Part shown: positions 9,412 to 18,436 of the stretch, one piece after another
How positions within the stretch are numbered: the stretch's first letter is position 1
Layout of the letters: each line of letters starts with the position of its first letter
Source of the DNA: Clostridia bacterium
GTDB taxonomy: Bacteria; Bacillota; Clostridia; Oscillospirales; Acutalibacteraceae
NCBI GenBank assembly: GCA_017442225.1
Contig: JAFSAR010000002.1
Location: 52,713-116,712, forward strand
Length of the DNA stretch: 64,000 nucleotides
Direction: 5' to 3'
Program-made: the position numbers and the translations under genes
The notes under the pieces: generated by a model
Seen by the model: only the letters and a program-made list of their open reading frames with translations
The model's database searches: none
What the model was told of the DNA's origin: nothing

Positions 9412-10142
9412 TGGATATAAAGCTTTTACCTGCGCGTATTGACGACCTTAAAAAATTTTGTGACAAATCAAACAGCCCTAAATTTATAGGCTTTTTGACC
9501 GCACAGGAAGCGGCTGTAGCCGTAAAACAGTTTAAAGTCGGAGACAAATACAGTTTATCGGGTGGGTATGATAATGCCGAGCGCGTAATGCTTGGTATTT
9601 TGCCCGATTGGTGCGAAGAGCCTGTGTTTCCCATAAATCCGATAACCTTTTCATACCGTGAATGTGACATGCTTTCACACCGTGATTTCTTAGGTGCTTT
9701 GATGGCGCTTGGCATTACGAGGGAAACAGTCGGCGATATACTTGTAGAAAAGGGCAGAGCGGTAGCATTTGTTGCCGACGATGTTTCAAAATTTGTGTTT
9801 ACCCAGATAGATAAGATTGGCAGCGTCGGCGTTACGCTGACCAATGGGTACACAGCACCGTTACCGACTTCAAGCCAAAAACAGTCGTTTTCAGTAACGG
9901 TGGCCTCAACTCGGCTTGACTGTGTTGTGGCGGCTCTTTGCGGAGCGTCGCGCGGGGAGGCAACCGAAAAAATCGGTGACGGCTACGTATCTGTAAATTC
10001 GGTATGCGTTACAAAGCCTACCGCGAACGTTAAAGCAAATGATAAAATCACAGTTCGCAAAAGGGGAAAATTTGAAATTACGTCCTGTGATGAGCACTCT
10101 AAAAAAGGCAGAATTATTTTAAAATATGATAAATACATATAG
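9411..10142 (+). CDS. ylmH: YlmH-like S4-domain RNA-binding protein
   Basis: Protein of the divIVA cluster with an N-terminal YlmH-type domain (GFLTAQEAAVA near 25-35, then SYRECDMLSHRDFLGALMALGI) and a C-terminal S4 RNA-binding domain (about 165-225, VASTRLDCVVAALCGASRGEA). In Bacillus, YlmH/RqcP acts with RqcH in ribosome-associated quality control by stabilising peptidyl-tRNA. The length of 243 is near the family norm. It sits between sepF and divIVA; the usual ylmG (YggT) gene is missing between them. Confidence 0.9.
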   Translation: MDIKLLPARIDDLKKFCDKSNSPKFIGFLTAQEAAVAVKQFKVGDKYSLSGGYDNAERVMLGILPDWCEEPVFPINPITFSYRECDMLSHRDFLGALMALGITRETVGDILVEKGRAVAFVADDVSKFVFTQIDKIGSVGVTLTNGYTAPLPTSSQKQSFSVTVASTRLDCVVAALCGASRGEATEKIGDGYVSVNSVCVTKPTANVKANDKITVRKRGKFEITSCDEHSKKGRIILKYDKYI

Positions 10143-10154
10143 GGAGGATATGCT

Positions 10155-10958
10155 ATGTTAAGTGCAAGCGAGATAAGAAACGTCCGTTTTTCAACTGCAA
10201 TGGGCGGCTATAAAAAGGAAGAGGTTGATATTCTTCTTGATAAGGTGGAATCCGACTACGAGCAGTTTGAACGTACATTTAAAGAGATGAACAACAAAAT
10301 AAACGAGCTTAAGGGCGAGCTTGAGGATTGCAAAAATTCTCAGGGCAATATACAAAACGTGCTTGTAAGCGCGCAAAAGTTTGCCGACCAGATAGTTGAA
10401 GAGGCAAAGGCAAAAAGCGCCGAGATTATTGCCTCTGCGCAAGAAAGTATAGAAAAAATCACCGCTCAGGAAAAAGAACTGACCTCTGCATTTGATAAAA
10501 AGGCGGGCGAGCGTAAATCGGCGCTTGAAAGTGATATAGAAAAGATTATCGCTAATGCCGAGAAAAAACAAGCTGCGGTGGAAACTGCAACACAGGATTG
10601 CGTAGACCGTCAACAGTTGCTGTTTAATAAAATGAAGATAGAGGTGGCGGCGTTCAAGGCTGAAATTACTGCAAAATACAAAGAGCATCTTGAGTTGTTG
10701 GCTGCTCTTCCCGACACCGTACCTAACGACCCGAGTGAGATTGCCGAGGCGATATCCCTTTCTTTTGACAAGCTTCCCACCGTTGAGGAATACGTTCAGA
10801 ATCCCGAAGATTTTGAGTTGTCAGCCGAAGAATCCGAGCCCGAGGCAGAAGACCCTGCCGAAAAGCTCGTAGAGGCTGTTACAGGCAAGGGCTTTGTAAT
10901 CAATGCCGATGAGTTTGACCTTGACGACGATTCGTCGGAGGACGAAGAAGACATTTAA
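10155..10958 (+). CDS. divIVA: DivIVA-domain cell division protein
   Basis: Coiled-coil protein that binds negatively curved membrane at poles and septa. The N-terminal DivIVA signature is clear: LSASEIRNVRFSTAMGGYK followed by EEVDILLDKVESDYE. The middle (about 35-190) is almost continuous coiled coil rich in K, E, A and Q. The last 70 residues are strongly acidic, ending in DDSSEDEEDI. Ribosome site AGGGAGGA precedes the ATG. As in the Bacillus cluster, it follows sepF-ylmH; ileS, which often comes next, is absent and lspA follows directly. Confidence 0.93.
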   Translation: MLSASEIRNVRFSTAMGGYKKEEVDILLDKVESDYEQFERTFKEMNNKINELKGELEDCKNSQGNIQNVLVSAQKFADQIVEEAKAKSAEIIASAQESIEKITAQEKELTSAFDKKAGERKSALESDIEKIIANAEKKQAAVETATQDCVDRQQLLFNKMKIEVAAFKAEITAKYKEHLELLAALPDTVPNDPSEIAEAISLSFDKLPTVEEYVQNPEDFELSAEESEPEAEDPAEKLVEAVTGKGFVINADEFDLDDDSSEDEEDI

Positions 10959-10976
10959 AATTAGGAGTGATCCTTT

Positions 10977-11507
10977 TTGGTATCATATATTTTAGCGGCT
11001 ATTACAGGCGTTATTGTTCTGGCTGCCGACCAATTTACAAAGTATTTTATTTCAAATAATTTTGAAATGGCAAAATCTTATGAGTTCTTGCCAGGTGTTT
11101 TGGATATCACATATATCCATAACGACGGAGCGGCATGGGGTATGCTTGGCGGATATACATGGTTGTTACTGTCTATCACCATAGTCGTAATGCTTGCCTG
11201 TATTGCGTTGTTGCTTAAATGGGGACTGCGTGACAAAATTATGTTCTGGTCTGCAATGCTTATATTGTCGGGCGGTGTCGGCAATATGATTGACCGCATA
11301 TTCCGCGGCGGAAATGTAATAGATTTTTTGCACTTTGAATTCTGGCCTACCTTCCCTGTATTTAATGTCGCCGATTGTGCAATATGCGTAGGCGCGGGGC
11401 TTATTATACTGTCGCTGTTTAAAAGCATTGTTGATGAACAGCACCAAAAATCACGCGCTGCGGTTATAGCGCAAACCGAAGAAGAGAACCAAAATGAAAA
11501 CGTATAA
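10977..11507 (+). CDS. lspA: Lipoprotein signal peptidase LspA (TTG start)
   Basis: Membrane aspartic protease that removes the signal peptide of diacylglyceryl-modified prolipoproteins. It is 176 residues with four membrane spans. The catalytic pair is Asp106 (GNMIDRIFRG) and Asp133 (FNVADCAI). The start is TTG, placed by AGGAGTGA seven bases upstream and by the first codons encoding the expected membrane segment. It overlaps rluD by 14 bases. Several lipoprotein substrates are in this window (33.9, 61.0 and 63.4 kb, and 32.6 kb). Confidence 0.96.
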   Translation: MVSYILAAITGVIVLAADQFTKYFISNNFEMAKSYEFLPGVLDITYIHNDGAAWGMLGGYTWLLLSITIVVMLACIALLLKWGLRDKIMFWSAMLILSGGVGNMIDRIFRGGNVIDFLHFEFWPTFPVFNVADCAICVGAGLIILSLFKSIVDEQHQKSRAAVIAQTEEENQNENV

Positions 11508-12402
11508 TTACATTTATGACGACGGCGAAAGCCGCCGTCTTGATGTCTTTTTAGCGGAAAATGCTCAGCTTACGCGTTCGTATGCGGCGACACTGATTGC
11601 CGATGGTTGCGTTACGGTCAACGGCAAAGCGGCGACAAAAAACACAAAGCTAAAGCAGGGAGACTGTATTGACGTAACCATCCCCGAGCCGCAGGAATAC
11701 ACGGTAGAGCCCGAAAACATTCCGCTTGATATTATTTATGAGGACGAGCATCTTCTGGTGGTAAATAAACCCAAGGATATGGTGGTGCACCCTGCCGCAG
11801 GTAACTACAGCGGTACGCTTGTGAACGCAATTCTTTATCACTGCGGCGACAGTCTTTCAGGTATAAATGGTGTTATGCGACCGGGTATTCTGCACCGAAT
11901 AGATAAAAATACAAGCGGTCTGCTGCTGGTGGCAAAAAACGACAACGCTCATTTGTTTTTATCCGAGCAGATTAAAGAGCATTCACTCACACGCGAATAT
12001 GAGGCGGTAGTTTACGGCAATTTGAAAAACGACAGTGGTACGGTGGATGCGCCTATAGCCCGTCACCCAGTAAAGCGTAAACAGATGGCAATAGTCAGTG
12101 GCGGTAAAGAGGCGGTTACGCACTATAATGTGCTTGAACGTTTTGGTAATTTTACACACGTACGCTTACGGCTTGAAACAGGTCGTACCCATCAGATAAG
12201 GGTGCATATGGCGTCGCTCGGTCACGCAGTTGCGGGGGATGACGTTTACGGACCGCGCAAGGTAATAACAAAGCTTGGCGGTCAATGTCTGCACGCAAGA
12301 AAAATCGGCTTTATTCATCCTGAGACACACGAATATATGGAATTTACAAGTGATTTACCCCAATATTTTACAAATTTTTTAAACGAGTGCAGAGGTAAAT
12401 AA
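11494..12402 (+). CDS. rluD: RluD/RluA-family 23S rRNA pseudouridine synthase
   Basis: Isomerises uridine to pseudouridine in rRNA. The N-terminal S4 domain (about 12-70, RRLDVFLAENAQLTRSYAATL) precedes the catalytic domain. The active-site motif is HRIDKNTSG with catalytic Asp137. ETGRTHQIRVHMASLGHAVAGDDVYG near 225-250 is typical. The length of 302 fits the YlyB/RluD group that neighbours lspA in Bacillus and Clostridia. It overlaps lspA at its start, so the two are translationally coupled. The exact target uridines cannot be inferred. Confidence 0.95.
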   Translation: MKTYNYIYDDGESRRLDVFLAENAQLTRSYAATLIADGCVTVNGKAATKNTKLKQGDCIDVTIPEPQEYTVEPENIPLDIIYEDEHLLVVNKPKDMVVHPAAGNYSGTLVNAILYHCGDSLSGINGVMRPGILHRIDKNTSGLLLVAKNDNAHLFLSEQIKEHSLTREYEAVVYGNLKNDSGTVDAPIARHPVKRKQMAIVSGGKEAVTHYNVLERFGNFTHVRLRLETGRTHQIRVHMASLGHAVAGDDVYGPRKVITKLGGQCLHARKIGFIHPETHEYMEFTSDLPQYFTNFLNECRGK

Positions 12403-12404
12403 AA

Positions 12405-13253
12405 ATGGGTTTGTTTGACGGATGTCTACTTGCTTGCGATATAGACGGCACGTTGCTGATTAACGACTATATCCCTGAGCGTAATATCGAAAAAATTAAA
12501 TATTTTGTAAGCGAGGGCGGACTCTTTTCGCTCTCTACAGGCAGAACTGCGGGCGCGGTATCGGCAGTCACCGATGCGCTCGACTGCATAGGTCCGTCTA
12601 TCGTTGCAAATGGAAGTATGATATACGATTTTAAATCGGATAAGGCTTTGTATGAGCTTTTTATACCCGACAGCGACCGTTATATAGTAAAGGCGGTAAT
12701 GGATGGATGTTCTACAGTAGGTGTTGAAGCCCACAGCGGTAAAAAGGTTCTGGTGCTGAACAGCAATCAGGAGTCGATTGACCACGAAAAATATGAAAAT
12801 CTTGACGCTTTACCGCTTGCGTTCGATAACGCCTTAGGTTATAATTGGAACAAGGTTATTTACTTGTTTTCAAACGACGAAGAAAGCAAGACTGTAAAAC
12901 GGATAATTTCACAGTATAAGCATAACTCGCAGTTTGTTGACACCTCGGCTGTTATATACGGTAGACGGCGTTACTACTTTGAACACGTTCCAAACGGCGT
13001 GTCAAAAGCGACGACACTAAAAATACTTTGTAATATGTTAAATATCAAAAAAGGTTGCTGTTTTGCTATAGGTGATTACTATAACGACCTTGAAATGATA
13101 AAATCAGCCGATATAGGCGCGGCTCTTATCGACTCTCCGAATGAAGTCAAAGCGGCGGCTGACGTGGTGGTACGCGATGCACAAAGCGGCGCAGTCGCCG
13201 ATTTTATAGATTATCTTACCGAAAGGAAAATAAAAAATGGACGCAAATTTTAA
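12405..13253 (+). CDS. Cof-type HAD-superfamily phosphatase
   Basis: Cytosolic HAD hydrolase with a Cof-type cap, probably acting on a sugar phosphate or related small molecule. Motif I is ACDIDGTLL (nucleophile Asp at residue 12, acid Asp at 14), motif II is LSTGRT, and motif IV is FAIGDYYNDLEMI near 215-230. The 282-residue length is typical. It starts two bases after rluD and its end overlaps the transketolase start by 17 bases. The substrate is not predictable from sequence. Confidence 0.9.
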   Translation: MGLFDGCLLACDIDGTLLINDYIPERNIEKIKYFVSEGGLFSLSTGRTAGAVSAVTDALDCIGPSIVANGSMIYDFKSDKALYELFIPDSDRYIVKAVMDGCSTVGVEAHSGKKVLVLNSNQESIDHEKYENLDALPLAFDNALGYNWNKVIYLFSNDEESKTVKRIISQYKHNSQFVDTSAVIYGRRRYYFEHVPNGVSKATTLKILCNMLNIKKGCCFAIGDYYNDLEMIKSADIGAALIDSPNEVKAAADVVVRDAQSGAVADFIDYLTERKIKNGRKF

Positions 13254-14073
13254 AAGACAGTTAGAAAAAATTGCTTGCAAAGTGCGCATTGGTATTATCG
13301 AGGGTGTTCACGCAGCAAGGGCAGGTCATCCAGGTGGCTCTTTATCGATAGCGGAGATGCTTACATATCTTTACTTTAAAGAGATGAACATTGATCCCCA
13401 AGACCCCAAAAATCCAAAAAGAGACAGATTTGTTCTTTCAAAGGGACACGCTGCTCCTGCACTTTATGCTACACTTGCACAGCGCGGTTATTTTTCACCC
13501 GACGAACTGATTACTCTTCGTCAGATAGGCTCAAGACTTCAAGGTCACCCCGATATGAAAAATATTCCTGGTGTTGATATGTCGACAGGCTCTTTAGGAC
13601 AGGGTATATCAACGGCTGTTGGTATGGCGCTTTCATCAAAGCATTTCGGTGATAATTATAACGTATACACAATTTTGGGCGACGGCGAAATAGAGGAAGG
13701 TCAGGTTTGGGAGGCTGCAATGTTTGCGGCTAACAAAAAACTTTCTAATCTTACTGCCTTTATTGATCTAAACAATTTACAAATAGACGGCACTATTGAT
13801 GAGGTAAACTCTGCTAAACCCGTTGATAAAAAGTTTGAGGCTTTTGGTTGGCATACCATTACCATTGACGGTCACGATTATGACGCTATTGAAGCGGCTC
13901 TTGCGGAGGCAAAAACAATAGATAAGCCTGTAGCAATCATTGCTAACACAATAAAAGGTAAAGGCGTATCATATATGGAAAATGCGGTTAATTGGCACGG
14001 CGCCGCACCAAACGACGAGCTTTTTGCCGTAGCTATGGAAGAACTTACAGCAGCGCTTGCTGCATTCAATTAA
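13237..14073 (+). CDS. Transketolase, N-terminal (TPP-binding) subunit
   Basis: First half of a two-gene transketolase of the non-oxidative pentose phosphate pathway. It contains the thiamine diphosphate domain: GHPGGSLS near 30, SKGHAAPALYATLAQ near 68, and the GDGEIEEGQVWEA Mg/TPP motif near 148 followed by NNLQIDG. The ATG at 13237 is preceded by GAAAGGAAAA. The second subunit follows after 13 bases. Such split transketolases are common in Clostridia and archaea, so this is not a frameshift. Confidence 0.95.
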   Translation: MDANFKRQLEKIACKVRIGIIEGVHAARAGHPGGSLSIAEMLTYLYFKEMNIDPQDPKNPKRDRFVLSKGHAAPALYATLAQRGYFSPDELITLRQIGSRLQGHPDMKNIPGVDMSTGSLGQGISTAVGMALSSKHFGDNYNVYTILGDGEIEEGQVWEAAMFAANKKLSNLTAFIDLNNLQIDGTIDEVNSAKPVDKKFEAFGWHTITIDGHDYDAIEAALAEAKTIDKPVAIIANTIKGKGVSYMENAVNWHGAAPNDELFAVAMEELTAALAAFN

Positions 14074-14086
14074 GGAGGTGGCTTAT

Positions 14087-15034
14087 ATGTCAGAAGTTAA
14101 AACAATTGCAACACGTGTAGGCTTTGGTGAAACATTGATGGAGCTTGGCGCCGAACGAGACGATTTTATTGTAATGGATGCTGACCTTGCAGCCGCCACA
14201 CAAACAGGTAAATTTAAAAAAGCATATCCCGACCGTTTCTATAACTGCGGTATTGCCGAGCAAAATATGGTAAGCATTGCGGCAGGTATTGCCGCTACAG
14301 GCAAAAAGGTGGTTGTAAGCTCCTTTGCTATGTTTGCGGCAGGCCGCGCTTTTGAGCAAGTTCGTAACTCGGTGGGTTACCCACATCTTAACGTTATTAT
14401 CGGCGCAACACACGCAGGTATTTCGGTTGGCGAAGACGGTGCTACACACCAGTGTAACGAGGACATCGCCCTTATGCGTACAATCCCCGGTATGACAATT
14501 ATTAACCCTGCTGATGACACCGAAGCTCGATTGGCTGTCAGAGCGGCGTTCGAGTGTGACGGTCCCGTTTATATGAGATTTGGTCGTCTTGCAGTGCCGG
14601 TAGTATTTGACGAAACATATAAGTTCCAGATCGGCAAGGGCGTAGAGCTTCGCGAGGGTAACGATGTTACAATTATCGCGACAGGCCTTATGGTAAAAGA
14701 GGCGCTTGAAGCCTATGACCTACTTAAAGCCGAGGGCATCAACGCCCGTATTATCAATATGGCTACAATTAAGCCTATCGACCGCGATATTATAATCAAG
14801 GCGGCAAAGGAAACTGGCGCTATCGTTACCGCCGAAGAGCATTCGGTAATTGGTGGTCTTGGTTCTGCGGTCAGTGAAGTAGTTTGCGAAACTACACCTG
14901 TTCCTGTTGTAAAACTCGGTGTTTATGATGTGTTTGGTCACTCAGGTCCCGCGGTAAAACTTTTGGACGAATTTGGTCTTCGCGCAGTAAACATTGTAGA
15001 AAAAGCAAAAGAAGCGTTAGCGCTTAAAAAATAA
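14087..15034 (+). CDS. Transketolase, C-terminal (pyrimidine-binding) subunit
   Basis: Second transketolase subunit, carrying the pyrimidine-binding and C-terminal domains. NCGIAEQNMVSIAAGIAATGK near 46-66 holds the catalytic Glu that activates TPP, and GATHAGISVGEDGATHQ near 105 follows. The start at 14087 is set by AAGGAGGTGG nine bases upstream; an in-frame upstream ATG at 14057 lies inside the previous gene and has no ribosome site. A hairpin terminator follows at 15058. Confidence 0.95.
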   Translation: MSEVKTIATRVGFGETLMELGAERDDFIVMDADLAAATQTGKFKKAYPDRFYNCGIAEQNMVSIAAGIAATGKKVVVSSFAMFAAGRAFEQVRNSVGYPHLNVIIGATHAGISVGEDGATHQCNEDIALMRTIPGMTIINPADDTEARLAVRAAFECDGPVYMRFGRLAVPVVFDETYKFQIGKGVELREGNDVTIIATGLMVKEALEAYDLLKAEGINARIINMATIKPIDRDIIIKAAKETGAIVTAEEHSVIGGLGSAVSEVVCETTPVPVVKLGVYDVFGHSGPAVKLLDEFGLRAVNIVEKAKEALALKK

Positions 15035-15057
15035 TGCGTAATTCATAATACACAATT
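15033..15057 (+). repeat. Dispersed TGCRTAATTCAYAATRCACAATT repeat, copy 1
   Basis: Copy of an AT-rich dispersed element seen six or more times in this window, always in gaps between genes. This copy follows the transketolase stop directly and reads TGCGTAATTCATAATAC followed by ACAATT. An inverted copy lies at 15213-15240. Confidence 0.75.
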
Positions 15058-15088
15058 AAAGGCTTGGAGATTTTCTCCAAGCCTTTTT
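15058..15088 (+). terminator. Rho-independent terminator of transketolase operon
   Basis: Stem AAAGGCTTGGAG / CTCCAAGCCTTT with a short AT loop, ending in a run of T. It closes the long + strand cluster that starts at miaB. Confidence 0.9.
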
Positions 15089-15092
15089 AAAC

Positions 15093-15146
15093 ATCAATCA
15101 GAGAACCGTCCCCTGATTGACTGATTGATTCGTCCCCTGATTGATT
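15093..15146 (+). repeat. Two tandem CGTCCCCTGATTGA repeat units (REP-like)
   Basis: The 26-base block at 15093-15118 (core GAGAACCGTCCCCTGATT) is repeated identically at 60941-60966, 46 kb away. A second, shorter CGTCCCCTGATTGATT unit follows at 15131. Flanking ATCAATCA and TGATTGAT arms can pair. No transposase is nearby. Confidence 0.75.
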
Positions 15147-15206
15147 CAAAAACCAGTTGATTTATTTGAATTTTCTTTATCTAAGTGTTGCACTTAGTTT
15201 AACAAT

Positions 15207-16154
15207 TCATCTTAATAATTGCGCATTATGCATTGTGCATTTTTTAAAAAACTCAGGGGTTTGGGCTAAAACTATCGCGGCAAACACAAGCAAACATCCG
15301 ATGATTTCGTTGCCCTTTAATGCATTTCCTGTAATTACCCAACCGCCAAGGGCGGCAAACACGCTTTCTAAACTCATTGAAAGTGATGCTATGGCAGGCT
15401 CCGCGTATTTTTGACCAACTATTTGTAACGTGTAGGCAATTCCGCTTGATACTATACCCATATACAAAATTTCTGGAATTACTGAAATAATTTTTTGAAC
15501 ATTTATTAAATCAAGTTCAAAAATAAGCGCCATTATACCCGAAATAATAGCGGCGAATACAAATTGAAAAGCCGAAAGTCGAACACCGCCTACAGAGCCG
15601 CAATATTTATCAATTACAATAATATGTAACGAAAAGGCAAAGGTGCAACCAAGTACCAATATATCAGCAAAATAGAAACCGCCCTTACCTTCAAATAGGC
15701 ATAGCATATAAAATCCAATAATTGCTACAAGCGCTGAAACCCACACCATAATGGGTACTTTTTTTCTTACAAAAACCGACAAAATAGGAACAACGATTAC
15801 GTATAGCGCGGTGATAAATCCCGACCGTGCTTCAATCGGCGCGCCATCGGGATAGGCGGCAATGCCAAACTGCTGAAAGTTTGTGGATATAGCGAGTACC
15901 ACACCGCATACCACACTGCCTGTAAACAGCAGTTTTTTGTCCATTGTTTTAGGCACTATGACATAATCTTTGTTCTTTATCGACATAACTGCCATAAATC
16001 CAAACAAGAATAACGCGCCTATAATTGAACGCAGACAGTTAAACGCAAAGGGCGGTATTTTATCTGCGGCTCGGTTCTGCACCACAAAGGCAAGTCCCCA
16101 AAGTAGCGCCGCAAGGCAGAGGATAATACTGCCTTTTAAATTACTTCGTTTCAT
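15207..16154 (-). CDS. EamA/DMT-family transporter
   Basis: Ten-helix drug/metabolite-type permease (two EamA repeats) in the cytoplasmic membrane, 315 residues; substrate unknown. It begins LKGSIILCLAALLWGLAFVVQ, typical of the family. The start lies inside the end of tex (14-base overlap), so it is translated with tex. The last ten codons (after PEFFKK) come from a copy of the dispersed TGCATAAT/ATGCACAAT repeat, so the true ancestral C-terminus has been replaced or extended. Confidence 0.88.
   Translation of the reverse strand: MKRSNLKGSIILCLAALLWGLAFVVQNRAADKIPPFAFNCLRSIIGALFLFGFMAVMSIKNKDYVIVPKTMDKKLLFTGSVVCGVVLAISTNFQQFGIAAYPDGAPIEARSGFITALYVIVVPILSVFVRKKVPIMVWVSALVAIIGFYMLCLFEGKGGFYFADILVLGCTFAFSLHIIVIDKYCGSVGGVRLSAFQFVFAAIISGIMALIFELDLINVQKIISVIPEILYMGIVSSGIAYTLQIVGQKYAEPAIASLSMSLESVFAALGGWVITGNALKGNEIIGCLLVFAAIVLAQTPEFFKKCTMHNAQLLR
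15213..15240 (-). repeat. Dispersed TGCACAATGCATAATGCGC repeat, copy 2 (inverted)
   Basis: Reads TGCACAATGCATAATGCGC on the minus strand. It is the inverted partner of the copy at 15033 and encodes the last residues (CTMHNAQLLR) of the EamA gene. Confidence 0.75.
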
Positions 16155-18306
16155 TTAACTTGTCCTTTCTCATAGTAAGAGAGATACGCTTTTTAGCGAT
16201 ATCTACACTCAGCACCCAAACGGTTACTATGTCACCGACCTTTAATACCTCTGACGGATGCTTAATAAAGCGGTTGGTGATTTGTGATATGTGAACAAGA
16301 CCGTCCTGATGAACACCAATATCTACAAACGCTCCAAAGTCAATAACATTGCGCACGGTACCTGTAAGCTCCATTCCTGTTTTTAGGTCTTCCATACTCA
16401 TAATATCCTGCCTTAGCATTGGTGGTGGAAGCTCGTCACGTGGGTCACGACCTGGTTTTTCAAGCTCTTTTGCAATATCTAAAAGTGTAGGCACACCAAC
16501 ATCCAATTCACTCGCAATAACTTCAGCGCCGCGGCTTTCAATCTGCTCGGTGATACCTCTGATTTTTCCGTCACTTACATCTTTTTCGCTAAAACCGCAT
16601 AGCTTTAAAAGCTTGCTTGCGGCATCGTAACTTTCGGGGTGAACACTTGTGTTGTCAAGCGGCATTTTACCACCGATTATACGCAAAAATCCAGCGCACT
16701 GCTCGAATGCTTTAGGACCTAATTTTGACACTTTTTTAAGCTGTGCTCTATCTGTAAACTCTCCGTTTTCCTCTCGGTAAGTAACGATATTTTTAGCTAT
16801 TGCGCTATTGATGCCTGATACACGGGACAGCAGTTGAACAGAAGCTGTGTTAAGGTCGACACCTACCGAGTTTACGCAGTATTCAACAACACCGTCAAGG
16901 CTTGTTGCCAATTCTTTTTCGGGCATATCGTGTTGATACTGACCGACACCTATGGCTTTGGGTTCAATCTTTACGAGTTCTGCCAACGGGTCTTGCATAC
17001 GGCGGGCGATTGATACGGCGCTTCGAAGGGATACGTCAAACTGCGGAAATTCTTCTGCGGCAAGTTTGGATGCCGAATAAACGCTCGCGCCTGCCTCACT
17101 TACTACCATATAATTTAAGCCGTCGTTTATCTCTTTTATAACCTCGGCGGCAAAGCATTCGGTTTCGTGACTTGCGGTGCCATTACCTATCGCAAAGGTG
17201 CGGACGTTATATTTTTTAACAAGATTTTTTATAATCGTTTTTGCTTCATCAATTTTGTTGTGTGGCGGCGCGGGGTATATAACTCCCGTGTCAAGCACCT
17301 TGCCCGTGCCGTCTACAACGGCAACCTTACATCCTGTGCGATAACCGGGGTCAAGACCTATAGTTACGGTATCTTTAACGGGCGGTTGCATTAGCAGCTG
17401 TTGCAAATTTTGAGAAAACACTTTTATAGCATCAGCGCTTGCCTTTTCGGTAAGGGCATTACGCATTTCGCGCTCAATCGAGGGAAAGATAAGACGCGTA
17501 TAGGCATCCTCTGCCGCCTCTTTTACGGCAGCAGTGCAGGGAGAACTCTCTTTAATATGGTCACGCGCTATAATAAACATAGCTTTGTCGCGGTCAAACT
17601 CAACCGAAACCTTCAAAAATCCCTCTTTTTCACCGCGGTTTATTGCAAGTACGCGGTGATTTGCAATTTTAGAAAGCGGTTCGCGGTAATCGGCATACAT
17701 TTCGTAAACGTCAAGCTCATCGCCTGTACCATTTACGCAAAGTACACCGTGCGCCATACAAACAAATCTCATTCTTTTACGTACGTCGGCGTCGTCGCTT
17801 ATCACTTCGGCAATTATATCCTTAGCGCCCTGTAGTGCGTCTTCGGCAGTTTCAACACCAAGCTCTTCATTTATAAAATCAGTAGCCAAAACAATAGGTT
17901 CGGCGCTGTTGGGGTTTTGTGCGTATATTAAATCAGCAAGGGGAGAAAGTCCCTTTTCTTTTGCCACAGATGCGCGTGTTTTTCGTTTTTTCTTATAAGG
18001 ACGATAAATATCATCAAGCTCGGTAAGAGTCGTCGCGGCATCAATGGCATTAGACAATTCCTCTGTAAGCGCGCCCTGTTTTTCTATAGCCGCTTTATAT
18101 TTTTCGGCGGTTTCCTGTAGGTTGCGTAGGTAAGAAAGGCGGTCTGACAAAACTCTCAAGATTTGGTCATCAAGACTACCCGTAACTTCCTTACGGTAAC
18201 GCGCAATAAATGGTACAGTGTTGCCCTCGTCAAGTAGCTTTACGGCATTTTCAACCTGCCATAATTTTAAACTTAGTTCTTCGGTTAATTTCTCTAAAAT
18301 ATTCAT
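16141..18306 (-). CDS. tex: Tex-family RNA-binding protein (YqgF-HhH-S1)
   Basis: Conserved cytoplasmic nucleic-acid-binding protein, linked to transcription in several bacteria. Domain order is an N-terminal helical Tex domain (1-190), YqgF/RuvC-like fold (about 320-450, TIGLDPGYRTGCKVAVVDGTG), helix-hairpin-helix (about 490-560, GVDLNTASVQLLSRVSGI) and a C-terminal S1 domain (about 645-715, GTVRNVIDFGAFVDIGVHQ). The 721-residue length is standard. It is divergent from sufC and cotranscribed with the downstream permease. Confidence 0.95.
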   Translation of the reverse strand: MNILEKLTEELSLKLWQVENAVKLLDEGNTVPFIARYRKEVTGSLDDQILRVLSDRLSYLRNLQETAEKYKAAIEKQGALTEELSNAIDAATTLTELDDIYRPYKKKRKTRASVAKEKGLSPLADLIYAQNPNSAEPIVLATDFINEELGVETAEDALQGAKDIIAEVISDDADVRKRMRFVCMAHGVLCVNGTGDELDVYEMYADYREPLSKIANHRVLAINRGEKEGFLKVSVEFDRDKAMFIIARDHIKESSPCTAAVKEAAEDAYTRLIFPSIEREMRNALTEKASADAIKVFSQNLQQLLMQPPVKDTVTIGLDPGYRTGCKVAVVDGTGKVLDTGVIYPAPPHNKIDEAKTIIKNLVKKYNVRTFAIGNGTASHETECFAAEVIKEINDGLNYMVVSEAGASVYSASKLAAEEFPQFDVSLRSAVSIARRMQDPLAELVKIEPKAIGVGQYQHDMPEKELATSLDGVVEYCVNSVGVDLNTASVQLLSRVSGINSAIAKNIVTYREENGEFTDRAQLKKVSKLGPKAFEQCAGFLRIIGGKMPLDNTSVHPESYDAASKLLKLCGFSEKDVSDGKIRGITEQIESRGAEVIASELDVGVPTLLDIAKELEKPGRDPRDELPPPMLRQDIMSMEDLKTGMELTGTVRNVIDFGAFVDIGVHQDGLVHISQITNRFIKHPSEVLKVGDIVTVWVLSVDIAKKRISLTMRKDKLNETK

Positions 18307-18372
18307 AACACATCTTCCTATAAAAATTTAGAATATTATACCATAAATATTGTCTTTTAGTAAATAATAATA

Positions 18373-18401
18373 TTGCTTTTTTATTACAAAAATTGTATAA
18401 T
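18373..18401 (+). promoter_or_regulatory. Promoter of the minimal Suf operon
   Basis: TTGCTT, 17-base spacer, TATAAT. It lies 36 bases before the sufC start in the divergent gap with tex. Confidence 0.65.
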
Positions 18402-18436
18402 AAATGTATATATGTGTAAATTTTTGGAGGAAGTTA

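Noticed and set aside
13237..15034. Frameshifted transketolase
   Set aside because: Each half has its own ribosome site and start, and split transketolase is a known arrangement.
15033..15240. Repeated TGCATAAT units as a CRISPR array
   Set aside because: Units are few, inverted, and separated by terminators, without regular spacers or cas genes.
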